Source: Synechococcus sp. PL34863bin_39 (lineage in GTDB: Bacteria > Cyanobacteriota > Cyanobacteriia > PCC-6307 > Cyanobiaceae). Taken from it: a stretch of DNA of 6,509 nt. A program made the translations under genes and the position numbers. Below, one piece after another: positions 1-6,509 of the stretch (position 1 is the first letter of the stretch; every line of letters starts with the position of its first letter). The DNA is taken from assembly GCA_011523155.1 (NCBI GenBank), contig WTHL01000257.1, forward strand, positions 1 through 6,509, given 5' to 3'. The notes below the pieces were generated by a model, which saw nothing but the letters and a program-made list of their open reading frames with translations, was not told where the DNA came from and ran no database searches.

Positions 1-834
1 ACCCTTCACCGCGTCACTGGCAGCACTTGGAAGGATGAAACGCTGAAGCAGGAGAAACAACCCGAGCACCGGCAGGATCGAAACCACCGAGCCGGCCGCA
101 ACGAGGCGCCAGTCCAGGGAGAAACTGCTCGACAATTGCTGGAGTCCGAGGGGCAGCGTGTAGAGATCAGGGTCATCAAGGATCACCAGCGGCCAGAGGA
201 AATCCCCCCAGGTGCCGATGAACACGAACATTCCCAGGGTCACCAGATCCGCACGCGCAGCGGGGATCATCACGTTCCACCACTCCCCAAGCTTGCTGCA
301 TCCGTCCATGCGTGCCGCTTCCTCCAGCTCCACCGGAACGGCAAGGAAACTCTGACGGAGCAGATAGATCCCGAAGGCCGTGGCGGCCTGGGGAATCACC
401 AGGGCCAGGAGGGTGTTCCGCAGACCCAGCTGCACCATCAGCAGATAGAGCGGGATCATCACGACCTGAAAAGGGATCAAAATCGTGGCCACCACCAGGC
501 CCATCACAAGCCCCCGGCCGACGAAGCGCATCCGCGCCAGCGGGTAGGCCGCGAGGGAACAAAACAACAGATTGGCCACCACGGCCAGCGCACTGACAAT
601 CGCACTGTTGAGCAGGTAGCGACCCAGGGGGCTGGCCTGAAACAGACGGCCATAGGCCGCCAGGCTCGGCTGGGAGGGCAGCAAGGAGGGGGGCAGCGTG
701 AAGATGTCTTCAGTGGGTCCCTTGAGGGAGGTGCTGACCAGCCAGAGAAGCGGAACCAGCACCAGAAGTGCCATCAGGATCAGCGCAACCAGCTGGACAA
801 CACCACTGACCCTTGACCGCATGGAGGCAGGCAT
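1..834 (-). CDS. Carbohydrate-type ABC transporter permease (MalG/LacG-like), 3' end at window edge
   Basis: Inner-membrane permease subunit of a binding-protein-dependent ABC importer of the sugar/polyol (CUT1, MalG-like) class. I translated it directly: the frame is open from the ATG at 834 to position 1, giving 278 residues. About six hydrophobic segments are visible, near residues 11-34, 73-97, 107-133, 138-158, 197-218 and 242-265. The ABC-permease EAA loop is at 172-191 (EAA, then DG at 177-178, ending VMIP at 188-191), which contacts the ATPase. The last visible residues (DAVKG) resemble the usual MalG-family C-terminus (GAVKG), so little or nothing is missing. The ATG follows the leuA stop with no gap and in the same frame. 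No good Shine-Dalgarno sequence lies within 15 nt, so translation probably depends on coupling to leuA. Met5 (position 822) is an alternative start. The binding protein, second permease and ATPase are not in the window, so the substrate is unknown. A glucosylglycerol/sucrose (GgtD-like) role is possible in a marine cyanobacterium but is only a guess. Confidence 0.9.
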   Translation of the reverse strand, partial: MPASMRSRVSGVVQLVALILMALLVLVPLLWLVSTSLKGPTEDIFTLPPSLLPSQPSLAAYGRLFQASPLGRYLLNSAIVSALAVVANLLFCSLAAYPLARMRFVGRGLVMGLVVATILIPFQVVMIPLYLLMVQLGLRNTLLALVIPQAATAFGIYLLRQSFLAVPVELEEAARMDGCSKLGEWWNVMIPAARADLVTLGMFVFIGTWGDFLWPLVILDDPDLYTLPLGLQQLSSSFSLDWRLVAAGSVVSILPVLGLFLLLQRFILPSAASDAVKG

Positions 835-2457
835 TCAGATGCTGGGGCGGGCAGCCACCTCCGCCGCATCCCGCTGGGGATGAATGGGTTTGTGGTGCTG
901 GGCCGCTGCCAGACGATTGAGCGCATTCACAAAGGCCTGGGCGGCGGCGACCACCACATCCGTGTCGGCTGAATGGCCCGAGAACAACTGCCCCTCCCGA
1001 CGGAGACGGATGGTTACCTCGCCCATGGCGTCGATGCCTTCCGTGACAGATTTCACGGAAAACTCCACCAGCTCGTTGGGCTCCTCGGCGAGGGCATTGA
1101 GAGCCCGGCAGACGGCATCAACAGGGCCAGTTCCGATTGCTGCCGTGGTCTGCTCATGGCCATCCTCGTTGGCAAGGGTGACCGTTGCCGTCGGCTGGAG
1201 GCTGCTGCCGCAGCTCACCTGCACCAGCTTGAGCTGGTAACAGGCCTCAGGCTGCTGGACCTGTTCGCTCACGATGGCTTCAAGATCGCGATCGGTGATT
1301 TCACGCTTGCGATCGGCCAGATCCTTGAACCGGGCGAAGGCTTCGTCGAGATCCTCGCGACTGAGGTCGTAACCGAGTTCCTCAAGGCGGGCGCGGACTG
1401 CGCTGCGACCGCTGAGCTTGCCCAGGGAGATGCGGTTATCGGACAGCCCCACCGTCTTGGCGTCGACGATTTCGTAGGTGAGCCTGTTCTTGAGAACGCC
1501 ATCCTGATGAATGCCGGACTCATGCGCAAAGGCGTTGGCGCCCACGATTGCCTTGTTGGGTTGGACCACCATGCCCGTCAGGTTCGACACAAGACGCGAG
1601 GTTTTGGTGATCTCCTCTGTGCGCACTGCCGTCAGGGGAGTGGGAGAGTTTTCGTCGCGGCCGAAGAAGGGGTTGTAGTAGCGACGGCGCACATGCAGCG
1701 CCATCACCAGCTCTTCAAGGGCCGCATTACCGGCACGCTCACCGATGCCATTGATCGTGCATTCGAGTTGACGGGCTCCATGGCAGACCGCTTCAAGAAA
1801 ATTGGCCACAGCCAGGCCGAGATCGTTGTGCCCGTGGACCGACAGCACCGCCTCGTTGATGTTGGGAACGTGGCGATCAATGCCGGCGATGAGCGCGCCG
1901 AACTCCGTTGGGGTGGTGTAGCCAACAGTGTCGGGAATATTGATGGTGCTGGCCCCAGCCGCGATCGCAGCCTCGATCACCTCGTAGAGAAATTCGGGAT
2001 CACTGCGGCCGGCGTCCTCACAGGAGAATTCGACGTCATCAACCAGAGAGCGGGCATAGGCGACCATCTCAGGAACGATGGCCAGCACCTCTTTGCGACT
2101 TTTGCGAAGTTTGTGCTCCAGGTGAATATCGCTTGTGGCGATGAAGGTGTGGATCCGTCGGCGGGGAGCTGGTGCAACCGCATCCGCGCAGGCCTTGATA
2201 TCAGCGCGGGACGCCCGTGCCAGACCGCAGATCACGGGTCCGTTCTCACCGCCGACCTGCTGGGCGATGCGCTGCACAGCGGCGAAATCACCCGGACTTG
2301 CAAACGGAAATCCCGCTTCGATGACGTCCACACCAAGGCGTGCCAGCTGCTGCGCGATAGCCAGCTTCTCCTCAAGGTTGAGGCTGGCACCGGGTGACTG
2401 CTCACCATCCCTCAGGGTGGTGTCGAAGATCAGAACGCGGCCGGGATCCTTGGCCAT
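835..2457 (-). CDS. leuA: 2-isopropylmalate synthase (LeuA)
   Basis: Catalyses the first committed step of leucine biosynthesis in the cytoplasm: acetyl-CoA plus 2-oxoisovalerate gives 2-isopropylmalate. The protein has 540 residues, slightly longer than the roughly 520 of enterobacterial LeuA. The N-terminal TIM-barrel (HMGL-like) domain opens with [13 protein letters not shown] at 11-23, which carries the conserved Arg16 and metal-ligand Asp17. The metal-binding HGHND is at 208-212 (His208, His210), NGIGERAGN at 236-244, and the linker motif HESGIHQDG at 312-320. The C-terminal allosteric (leucine-binding, dimerising) domain covers roughly 405-515, so feedback inhibition by leucine is expected. 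Residues about 516-540 form a His/Pro/Ala-rich tail with no recognisable domain. The ATG at 2457 is preceded by GAGG with a 5-nt gap and puts the FDTTLRD motif at the usual distance from the N-terminus. The gene is transcribed away from the GH57 gene and runs straight into the permease gene. The identity is not in doubt; isohomologues such as citramalate or homocitrate synthase are less likely given the overall LeuA1-type sequence. Confidence 0.97.
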   Translation of the reverse strand: MAKDPGRVLIFDTTLRDGEQSPGASLNLEEKLAIAQQLARLGVDVIEAGFPFASPGDFAAVQRIAQQVGGENGPVICGLARASRADIKACADAVAPAPRRRIHTFIATSDIHLEHKLRKSRKEVLAIVPEMVAYARSLVDDVEFSCEDAGRSDPEFLYEVIEAAIAAGASTINIPDTVGYTTPTEFGALIAGIDRHVPNINEAVLSVHGHNDLGLAVANFLEAVCHGARQLECTINGIGERAGNAALEELVMALHVRRRYYNPFFGRDENSPTPLTAVRTEEITKTSRLVSNLTGMVVQPNKAIVGANAFAHESGIHQDGVLKNRLTYEIVDAKTVGLSDNRISLGKLSGRSAVRARLEELGYDLSREDLDEAFARFKDLADRKREITDRDLEAIVSEQVQQPEACYQLKLVQVSCGSSLQPTATVTLANEDGHEQTTAAIGTGPVDAVCRALNALAEEPNELVEFSVKSVTEGIDAMGEVTIRLRREGQLFSGHSADTDVVVAAAQAFVNALNRLAAAQHHKPIHPQRDAAEVAARPSI

Positions 2458-2462
2458 GACAA

Positions 2463-2466
2463 CCTC
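2463..2466 (-). promoter_or_regulatory. Ribosome binding site of leuA
   Basis: On the minus strand GAGG lies 5 nt upstream of the ATG at 2457. This supports that start over any internal one. Confidence 0.6.
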
Positions 2467-2541
2467 GAAAGGAGCGCTAGTCGGAATGACTATGAGTTAA
2501 GTCAGTCTAAGGGAGTAGGCATGTCAAAACCTGCAATTCGC

Positions 2542-2556
2542 ACCGGAAATACCGGT
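2542..2556. repeat. Small perfect inverted repeat upstream of the GH57 gene
   Basis: ACCGG and CCGGT form perfect 5-bp arms around an AAATA spacer. The repeat lies 43 to 29 bp before the GTG start and touches the candidate -10 (TACATT, 2556-2561). It could be an operator half-site pair or a minor hairpin. Arms this short can occur by chance in GC-rich DNA, so function is unproven. Confidence 0.3.
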
Positions 2557-2573
2557 ACATTCGACCCACCCCT

Positions 2574-2579
2574 GGGGAG
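2574..2579 (+). promoter_or_regulatory. Ribosome binding site deciding the GTG start of the GH57 gene
   Basis: GGGGAG lies 5 nt upstream of the GTG at 2585. No ATG occurs in frame before the conserved HAHLP motif at codons 11-15, so this Shine-Dalgarno-like site is what supports the GTG as the start. Confidence 0.65.
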
Positions 2580-2584
2580 ATCGA

Positions 2585-4153
2585 GTGGACAGCGGAGCAG
2601 TGGCTCTAGTGCTCCATGCCCATCTGCCCTACGTCAGGGCTGCCGAGCCGGATTCCCTGGAAGAGGATTGGTTCTTTCAGGCCCTGATCGAGTGCTATCT
2701 CCCACTCCTGGAGATGCTGGAGACTGCGGCAGGAGATCCAGAACAGCAGCCCCAGCTGACCATGGGGATCTCGCCAACACTCCTGTCCCTGCTGGCGGAT
2801 CCGACACTTCAGGCGCGCTTCCCCGGCTGGATCGGGGCACGCCTTCGCCTGCTGGCCGAAGCGCCTACAGACCGCCGTGAGGCCGCAGACCATCTCAAGG
2901 CCACGATCGAACGACACCTCGCCAGCTGGACGGCATGCCAGGGCGATCTGATCAACCGCTTCGCATCCCTGCAGCAGGAGGGCGTGGTCGACCTGCTGAC
3001 CTGCGGTGCCACCCACGGGTACCTCCCACTCCTGCGGGAACATCCCGAAGCCGTCCGCGCCCAACTCAAGACCGCCGTGCGAGAGCACCAGCGCCTGATC
3101 GGGGAGCGACCGCTGGGCATCTGGCTGCCTGAGTGCGCGTATTACGAAGGGCTGGACCTCTGGATGCGTGAAGCAGGGCTGCGCTACGCCGTCCTCGATG
3201 GCCATGGCCTCCTGCACGCCAAACCGCGGCCGCGCTACGGGGTGTATGCGCCAGTGGTCAGTCGCAACGGCGTGGCATTCTTCGCGCGCGACAGTGACGC
3301 CACGCTGCCGGTCTGGTCCGCCAGGGATGGGTATCCGGGTGATGCTGCTTACAGGGAATTCCATCGGGACCTCGGATGGGATCTTCCGCCGGAGCGCATT
3401 GCGGCCCACGGACTTCCCGGTCAGCGTCCCCTCGGTCTGAAGCTGCACCGGGTCAGCGACCAGAACGCCCCCCTCGACGCCAAGGAGCCGTATCAACCAG
3501 ACCTGGCACGCTTGCGCGCCACAGACCATGCCCGCCATTACCTGCAGGGGCGGCGACAGCAGCTCGACAGCCTGCGTCAGGGGATGGGGGCGAAGCCTCT
3601 GCTGGTCTCACCGTTTGATGCCGAATTGTTCGGACACTGGTGGTTTGAGGGACCAGCCTTCCTTGGTGAACTGTTTCGCCAGGCACCGGGCCAGGGGGTG
3701 CGCTTCACCAGTCTGCGAGCGTCTCTGAGCGGAACGCCCCGTCTGCAGATCTGTGATCCCTGCCCTTCCAGCTGGGGACGGGGAGGCTTTCACGATTACT
3801 GGCTGAATGAGACCAATGCCTGGATCGTTCCGGAATGGAGCAAAGCGGGGCAGGCCATGGTGGATCGCTGCAGTCGAGGCGTCGGCAGTGAACTTGGACT
3901 TCGCCTGCTGGCGCAGGCAGGCCGGGAACTGCTTCTGGCCCAGTCGTCGGACTGGAGCTTCATCCTGCGCTCAGGGACAACAACCGACCTGGCCAAAGAG
4001 CGGGTGGAACGCCATCTCGAGCGTTTCTGGGTCCTGATGAACGCCCTCGACCACAACACAACACTGTCAGAGGAGTGGCTGAAGGCGGTGGAGGCTGAAG
4101 ACAGCCTGTTCCCCTGCATTCAACCGGCTGATTGGGTCAGGGTGAGCCCTTGA
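2585..4153 (+). CDS. GH57-family 1,4-alpha-glucan branching enzyme-like protein (DUF1957)
   Basis: A glycoside hydrolase family 57 protein of the AmyC/DUF1957 type, expected to act in the cytoplasm on glycogen, cutting an alpha-1,4 chain and rejoining it as an alpha-1,6 branch. All 522 residues are present, close to the roughly 530 of short (AmyC-like) members and lacking the C-terminal extension of longer archaeal enzymes. The family's conserved regions appear in order: HAHLPYV (11-17), GATHGYLP (141-148), WLPECAYYE (180-188) with probable nucleophile Glu183, FDAELFGHWWFEGP (344-357) with probable acid/base Asp345, and WGRGGFHDYWLNETNAW (397-413). The C-terminal helical domain ends with the typical LAQSSDWSF (451-459). 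The start is GTG with a good Shine-Dalgarno sequence. The loop around 233-253 (RDSDATLPVWS...GYPGD) resembles that of true branching enzymes, but whether it branches or merely hydrolyses cannot be decided from sequence alone. Most cyanobacteria also carry a GH13-type GlgB, so this would be a second enzyme. The 3' end overlaps convergent crtL by 17 bp. Confidence 0.9.
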   Translation: MDSGAVALVLHAHLPYVRAAEPDSLEEDWFFQALIECYLPLLEMLETAAGDPEQQPQLTMGISPTLLSLLADPTLQARFPGWIGARLRLLAEAPTDRREAADHLKATIERHLASWTACQGDLINRFASLQQEGVVDLLTCGATHGYLPLLREHPEAVRAQLKTAVREHQRLIGERPLGIWLPECAYYEGLDLWMREAGLRYAVLDGHGLLHAKPRPRYGVYAPVVSRNGVAFFARDSDATLPVWSARDGYPGDAAYREFHRDLGWDLPPERIAAHGLPGQRPLGLKLHRVSDQNAPLDAKEPYQPDLARLRATDHARHYLQGRRQQLDSLRQGMGAKPLLVSPFDAELFGHWWFEGPAFLGELFRQAPGQGVRFTSLRASLSGTPRLQICDPCPSSWGRGGFHDYWLNETNAWIVPEWSKAGQAMVDRCSRGVGSELGLRLLAQAGRELLLAQSSDWSFILRSGTTTDLAKERVERHLERFWVLMNALDHNTTLSEEWLKAVEAEDSLFPCIQPADWVRVSP

Positions 4154-5387
4154 AACGCGGCTCCTGAGTCTTGGGAGCACCGAGCACGAGTCCCATGCGG
4201 AGGTCCCACGGGGAGAGTGCAAACAGCCGCAGCATGACGCCCATCAAACGAGGCAGCGACAGCGTGTTGGTCAGGAAGCCGAACCAGTCGTCACGAGGCA
4301 AGGCAAAAAATGTGGCGAAATGGCGCCGGAGCAGCGACCCGCTGAATCCCATCAAACGGCTGAGTCCGAACTGGTAGAGCTGATGACGCAGCACCAGCTC
4401 CTGGGGCCAGAGGGACCGCCAGCCGCACTGGGCCAAGGCCCTTGAATCAAGTTCAGCATCAACCAACGCCTCCGCGATCGCCGCTGCCAGTGCAGGACCA
4501 CGACGCAGCAGGGAGCCGACCATGTAACCCGATGCCGGATGAACCATGCTGGCGGCCCCACCGAACGCAAGCACGGGCTGATCGCGATCGGGGAGCGGCA
4601 GGTTCATGGGGAACAAGCAGAACTCCTCATGCAGCACCTCGGTGATGCCAACATCCCGTGCGTTCAGTCGCTGCTTCAGACGTTCCTTCAGCACGTCGTA
4701 GGAAACCCCCGGAGCCAGAGCCAGGGAGGTTTCCTCAACGAAGAACACACCATCGCCAAGATCCATCGCATAGAGAAATGTGGGGGGTTCACTGCGCTGG
4801 TCATCCCGCAGGTGATCGCAGCGGTAGTCCATCAGGACGAAGCGTCCCTTCTCCACTGGGTTCCTGGAAAAACGACCGACCACTCCATAGGCGGCCTGCC
4901 CAGCCACCGGCCCGTGGTCAGGTCGCTTGATGTGGGGCGAAGCGGATCCAGAGGCATCAATGACGAGACGGGCGTCAAAACGCTGTCCGTCCCTGCAGAT
5001 CACCGTGGTGCGTGCGCCCTTGACCACCACTGCCTCGGCCTGACCCTGATGCCAGGTGACAGTCCGAGACCTGCTCAGCCAGTGCTGCTGAAGCGCGGCT
5101 CGATCAAAGAGGCCATACGCAATGCCATGCCTCGTTGCCTGATCCTGGGAAGGCTGACCGCCCTCACCAAAGAAACTGACGGTGTCGCTCCAGCGGTGCT
5201 CGAGAAGATGATCGAGTCCCAGATCGGTGAGTTCATCAGCCCAGATGCCGTAGGTGTTCGGCCAGGGATTGGAGACCGGCGATGGGGCAATGCCGGCCAC
5301 GCTGACTCCACACTGATCCAGTTCCGAAGCAATGCAGAGGGCAGCAGGCCCGCCCCCCAGCACCAGAACGTCCGCACAGTCCGACAA
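4137..5387 (-). CDS. crtL: Lycopene cyclase, CrtL (beta type likely)
   Basis: A plant/cyanobacterial-type flavoprotein lycopene cyclase that closes the end rings of lycopene to give beta-carotene, the precursor of zeaxanthin, at the membrane. It has 416 residues. The N-terminal dinucleotide-binding motif is LGGGPAALCIA (10-20), followed by NTYGIW (44-49) and the second FAD motif DASG (144-147). Cyclase signatures are MDYR (186-189), FVEETSL (216-222; the FLEET motif of the family) and FGGAASMVHPASGYMV (275-290). The start is TTG at 5387, only 2 nt after the gyrA stop. In-frame GTG at codon 9 would delete part of the FAD motif region, so the TTG is preferred. The gene is probably cotranscribed and translationally coupled with gyrA. 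Beta versus epsilon ring specificity is not readable here. Beta is favoured because picocyanobacteria of this GC content generally make beta-carotene and zeaxanthin, and because this locus holds a single cyclase. Confidence 0.93.
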   Translation of the reverse strand: MSDCADVLVLGGGPAALCIASELDQCGVSVAGIAPSPVSNPWPNTYGIWADELTDLGLDHLLEHRWSDTVSFFGEGGQPSQDQATRHGIAYGLFDRAALQQHWLSRSRTVTWHQGQAEAVVVKGARTTVICRDGQRFDARLVIDASGSASPHIKRPDHGPVAGQAAYGVVGRFSRNPVEKGRFVLMDYRCDHLRDDQRSEPPTFLYAMDLGDGVFFVEETSLALAPGVSYDVLKERLKQRLNARDVGITEVLHEEFCLFPMNLPLPDRDQPVLAFGGAASMVHPASGYMVGSLLRRGPALAAAIAEALVDAELDSRALAQCGWRSLWPQELVLRHQLYQFGLSRLMGFSGSLLRRHFATFFALPRDDWFGFLTNTLSLPRLMGVMLRLFALSPWDLRMGLVLGAPKTQEPRFKGSP

Positions 5388-5389
5388 GA

Positions 5390-6509
5390 TCAGATGTCCT
5401 GCCCTGCGCCTGCCTCAGCGGTGGAAGCGTTCTCGTCATCAGCAGAGCCCGCCTCCACCTCATCGGAGTCGGCCTCCGGGGGAACCAGAACAACCTTGAG
5501 AAGCCGGTCACCCTTGTCCAGTTTCTGGAGACGGACGCCGGTCGCCGCTCTGGACTGCTGTGGGATGGCATCAGCGCTGGTCCGCACGATCACACCCTTT
5601 TCGCTGACGAGCAGCAGTTCCTCACCCGGGCCGAGCACGCGAAGCGCCACCAGTTCATCACCGTCATTCCGGAACTTCATCCCCCGCAATCCCATGCCGG
5701 CCCGCTTCTGAAGACGGAACTGGGTCACCGGCACGCGCTTGCCGAGACCACCTGCGGAGGCAACCAGCACCCAGGGGCCATCGGAGGCAGCCGCACCATC
5801 ATCCTCATCACCGCTGTCTTCACTGCTTTGCGCCACCTGATCAGCCAGCTCAACCGGCAGCACATCCATGCTCACGAGGGCATCGCCGGCGCGGAGATTC
5901 ATCGAACGAACGCCGCGAGCGGTGCGTCCAAGAGGCCTGAGCTCCTCATCGCTCAACCGGAAATGGATGGTCATGCCGGCCCGCGACCCGATCAGAACGC
6001 TGTCTCCGGGAACCGCGAGACGCACCCAGGTGAGGGCATCACCCTCTTCGAGATTGATGGCGATCAGACCATTGGAACGGATATTGCTGAAAGCCGACAG
6101 GCGTGTGCGCTTGATGAAGCCACCGCTGGTGAGCATCAACAGATCGGTGTCGTCATTGAACTCTGACACCGCAAGAAGCGACGTGATCGCTTCTTCCCGC
6201 GGAATGGGCAGCAACTGAACGACGGGAGTGCCCTTGGCCGTGCGACTGCACTGGGGCACGCGATAGGCCGGCAAGGCATAGGACACACCTCGGTCGCTGA
6301 AGAGCAGCAATGTGTCGTGGTCATTGCAGCTGATGAAGAGCTTCACCGCTTCTTCACCCTGGCTGCGGGTGCCGGCCTTGCCGCGCGTGCCACGACTGGT
6401 GGCCTCAAACTCGCTCACCGGCATGCGTTTGAGGTACCCAGTTTCCGTGAGCAGCACCACCGAGCGCTCATTGGCGATCAGATCGATGTCTTCAAGACCA
6501 GCGGCGATG
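5390..6509 (-). CDS. gyrA: DNA gyrase subunit A, C-terminal part (5' end beyond window)
   Basis: C-terminal 372 residues of the gyrase A subunit; the frame stays open to the right edge, so the catalytic-tyrosine half lies outside. The fragment begins in the segment just after the breakage-reunion core (GLEDIDLIANE at 4-14, then GYLKRMPVSEFEA) and continues through the DNA-wrapping beta-pinwheel. Six blade motifs can be aligned: TSRGTRG (37-43), CSRTAKG (87-93), NIRSNGL (142-148), LGRTARG (193-199), QKRAGMG (267-273) and QSRAATG (318-324). The first sits where E. coli GyrA has its GyrA box QRRGGKG and is degenerate. An acidic insertion (227-244) separates blades 4 and 5, and an acidic tail (343-372) ends the protein. 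GyrA with GyrB introduces negative supercoils. A ParC-like paralogue is the main alternative; six regular blades plus close resemblance to the E. coli GyrA order favour GyrA. It reads directly into crtL. Confidence 0.88.
   Translation of the reverse strand, partial: IAAGLEDIDLIANERSVVLLTETGYLKRMPVSEFEATSRGTRGKAGTRSQGEEAVKLFISCNDHDTLLLFSDRGVSYALPAYRVPQCSRTAKGTPVVQLLPIPREEAITSLLAVSEFNDDTDLLMLTSGGFIKRTRLSAFSNIRSNGLIAINLEEGDALTWVRLAVPGDSVLIGSRAGMTIHFRLSDEELRPLGRTARGVRSMNLRAGDALVSMDVLPVELADQVAQSSEDSGDEDDGAAASDGPWVLVASAGGLGKRVPVTQFRLQKRAGMGLRGMKFRNDGDELVALRVLGPGEELLLVSEKGVIVRTSADAIPQQSRAATGVRLQKLDKGDRLLKVVLVPPEADSDEVEAGSADDENASTAEAGAGQDI
5397..5400 (-). promoter_or_regulatory. Ribosome binding site for the TTG start of crtL, inside gyrA
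   Basis: AGGA on the minus strand lies within the last codons of gyrA, 9 nt before the TTG at 5387. It fits initiation or re-initiation by ribosomes finishing gyrA. The match is short, so confidence is moderate. Confidence 0.45.

Larger units (their letters stand above)
2458..2584. promoter_or_regulatory. Divergent promoter gap between leuA and the GH57 gene
   Basis: This 127-bp gap is the only sizeable non-coding DNA here, and both divergent genes must start transcription in it or read in from outside. For leuA (minus strand), TAGACT at 2509-2504 fits the loose cyanobacterial -10 pattern TANNNT and would leave a leader of about 40 nt. A perfect TTGACA is at 2527-2522, but only 12 nt separates it from TAGACT, so the two do not form a standard sigma-70 pair. 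For the GH57 gene (plus strand), TACATT at 2556-2561 fits TANNNT without a clear -35. I see no NtcA-type GTA-N8-TAC site, no leucine-rich leader peptide and no T-box-like or riboswitch structure. The promoter calls are inference; only the divergent layout is certain. Confidence 0.4.

Noticed and set aside
136..816. A 226-codon plus-strand open frame rich in Gln, His and Arg at the left edge
   Set aside because: It is antisense to the ABC permease, whose membrane segments and EAA loop are clear; the His/Gln/Arg-rich composition is typical of the reverse of a hydrophobic protein gene.
973..2397. A 474-codon open frame on the plus strand opposite leuA
   Set aside because: It lies entirely antisense to an unmistakable leuA, its translation resembles no family I know, and long antisense frames are expected opposite GC-rich coding sequence.
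2487..2504. TGACT-N8-AGTCA inverted repeat in the leuA upstream gap
   Set aside because: Arms of 5 bp with no extension and an 8-nt spacer are likely by chance, and it matches no regulator site that I recognise.
2606..3538. A 310-codon minus-strand open frame opposite the GH57 gene
   Set aside because: The GH57 frame carries all its family motifs throughout this region, and the antisense translation has no recognisable domain.
4160..4178. Possible hairpin just after the GH57 stop (GCTCC / GGAGC with a 9-nt loop)
   Set aside because: The stem is short and no T-run follows on either strand; it lies inside crtL coding sequence, so it is not a credible intrinsic terminator.
1961..4481. Two copies of the cyanobacterial HIP1 octamer GCGATCGC (1961-1968 in leuA and 4474-4481 in crtL)
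   Set aside because: Both fall on Ala-Ile-Ala codons in coding sequence. Two copies in 6.5 kb is only a slight excess over chance at this GC content, too few to argue for HIP1 enrichment.
4539..5711. A 390-codon plus-strand open frame spanning the crtL start and the gyrA end
   Set aside because: It runs antisense across two well-supported genes, with low-complexity Ser/Arg/Pro-rich ends and no motif; a codon-bias shadow.

Overview
The window looks like a stretch of core chromosome from a cyanobacterium, most likely a GC-rich marine or brackish unicellular picocyanobacterium of the Synechococcus/Cyanobium type. Three things support this. There is a plant/cyanobacterial-type lycopene cyclase (CrtL). 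The DNA gyrase A C-terminal domain has a cyanobacterial-style, degenerate GyrA box. The sequence is GC-rich (roughly 60% by eye) and tightly packed, with almost no non-coding DNA. The species assignment is inference from gene content and cannot be settled without a search.

Layout, left to right. (1) Positions 1-834, minus strand: a sugar-type ABC transporter inner-membrane permease (MalG-like), running off the left edge but essentially complete. (2) 835-2457, minus: leuA, 2-isopropylmalate synthase. Its stop codon directly abuts the permease ATG, and the two genes are in the same frame. (3) 2458-2584: the only real intergenic gap, 127 bp between divergent leuA and the next gene, so it should carry both promoters. 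(4) 2585-4153, plus: a GH57-family 1,4-alpha-glucan branching enzyme-like protein with all family motifs and both catalytic acids intact. (5) 4137-5387, minus: crtL, lycopene cyclase. It converges on the GH57 gene with a 17-bp overlap of the 3' ends. (6) 5390-6509, minus: the C-terminal part of gyrA, cut by the right edge. Its stop lies 2 nt before the TTG start of crtL.

There are therefore two minus-strand transcription units (gyrA-crtL and leuA-permease) with one plus-strand gene between them. The products serve unrelated basic tasks: DNA supercoiling, carotenoid ring formation, glycogen branching, leucine biosynthesis and solute uptake. The compact junctions suggest translational coupling within each minus-strand pair.

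I found no mobile element, CRISPR array, RNA gene, phage gene or toxin-defence module, and no convincing sign of an undescribed system. The points worth a second look are modest: the in-frame TGA/ATG junction of leuA and the permease, the TTG start of crtL, the overlapping convergent ends, an acidic insertion between gyrase blades, and a small perfect inverted repeat in the divergent promoter gap.
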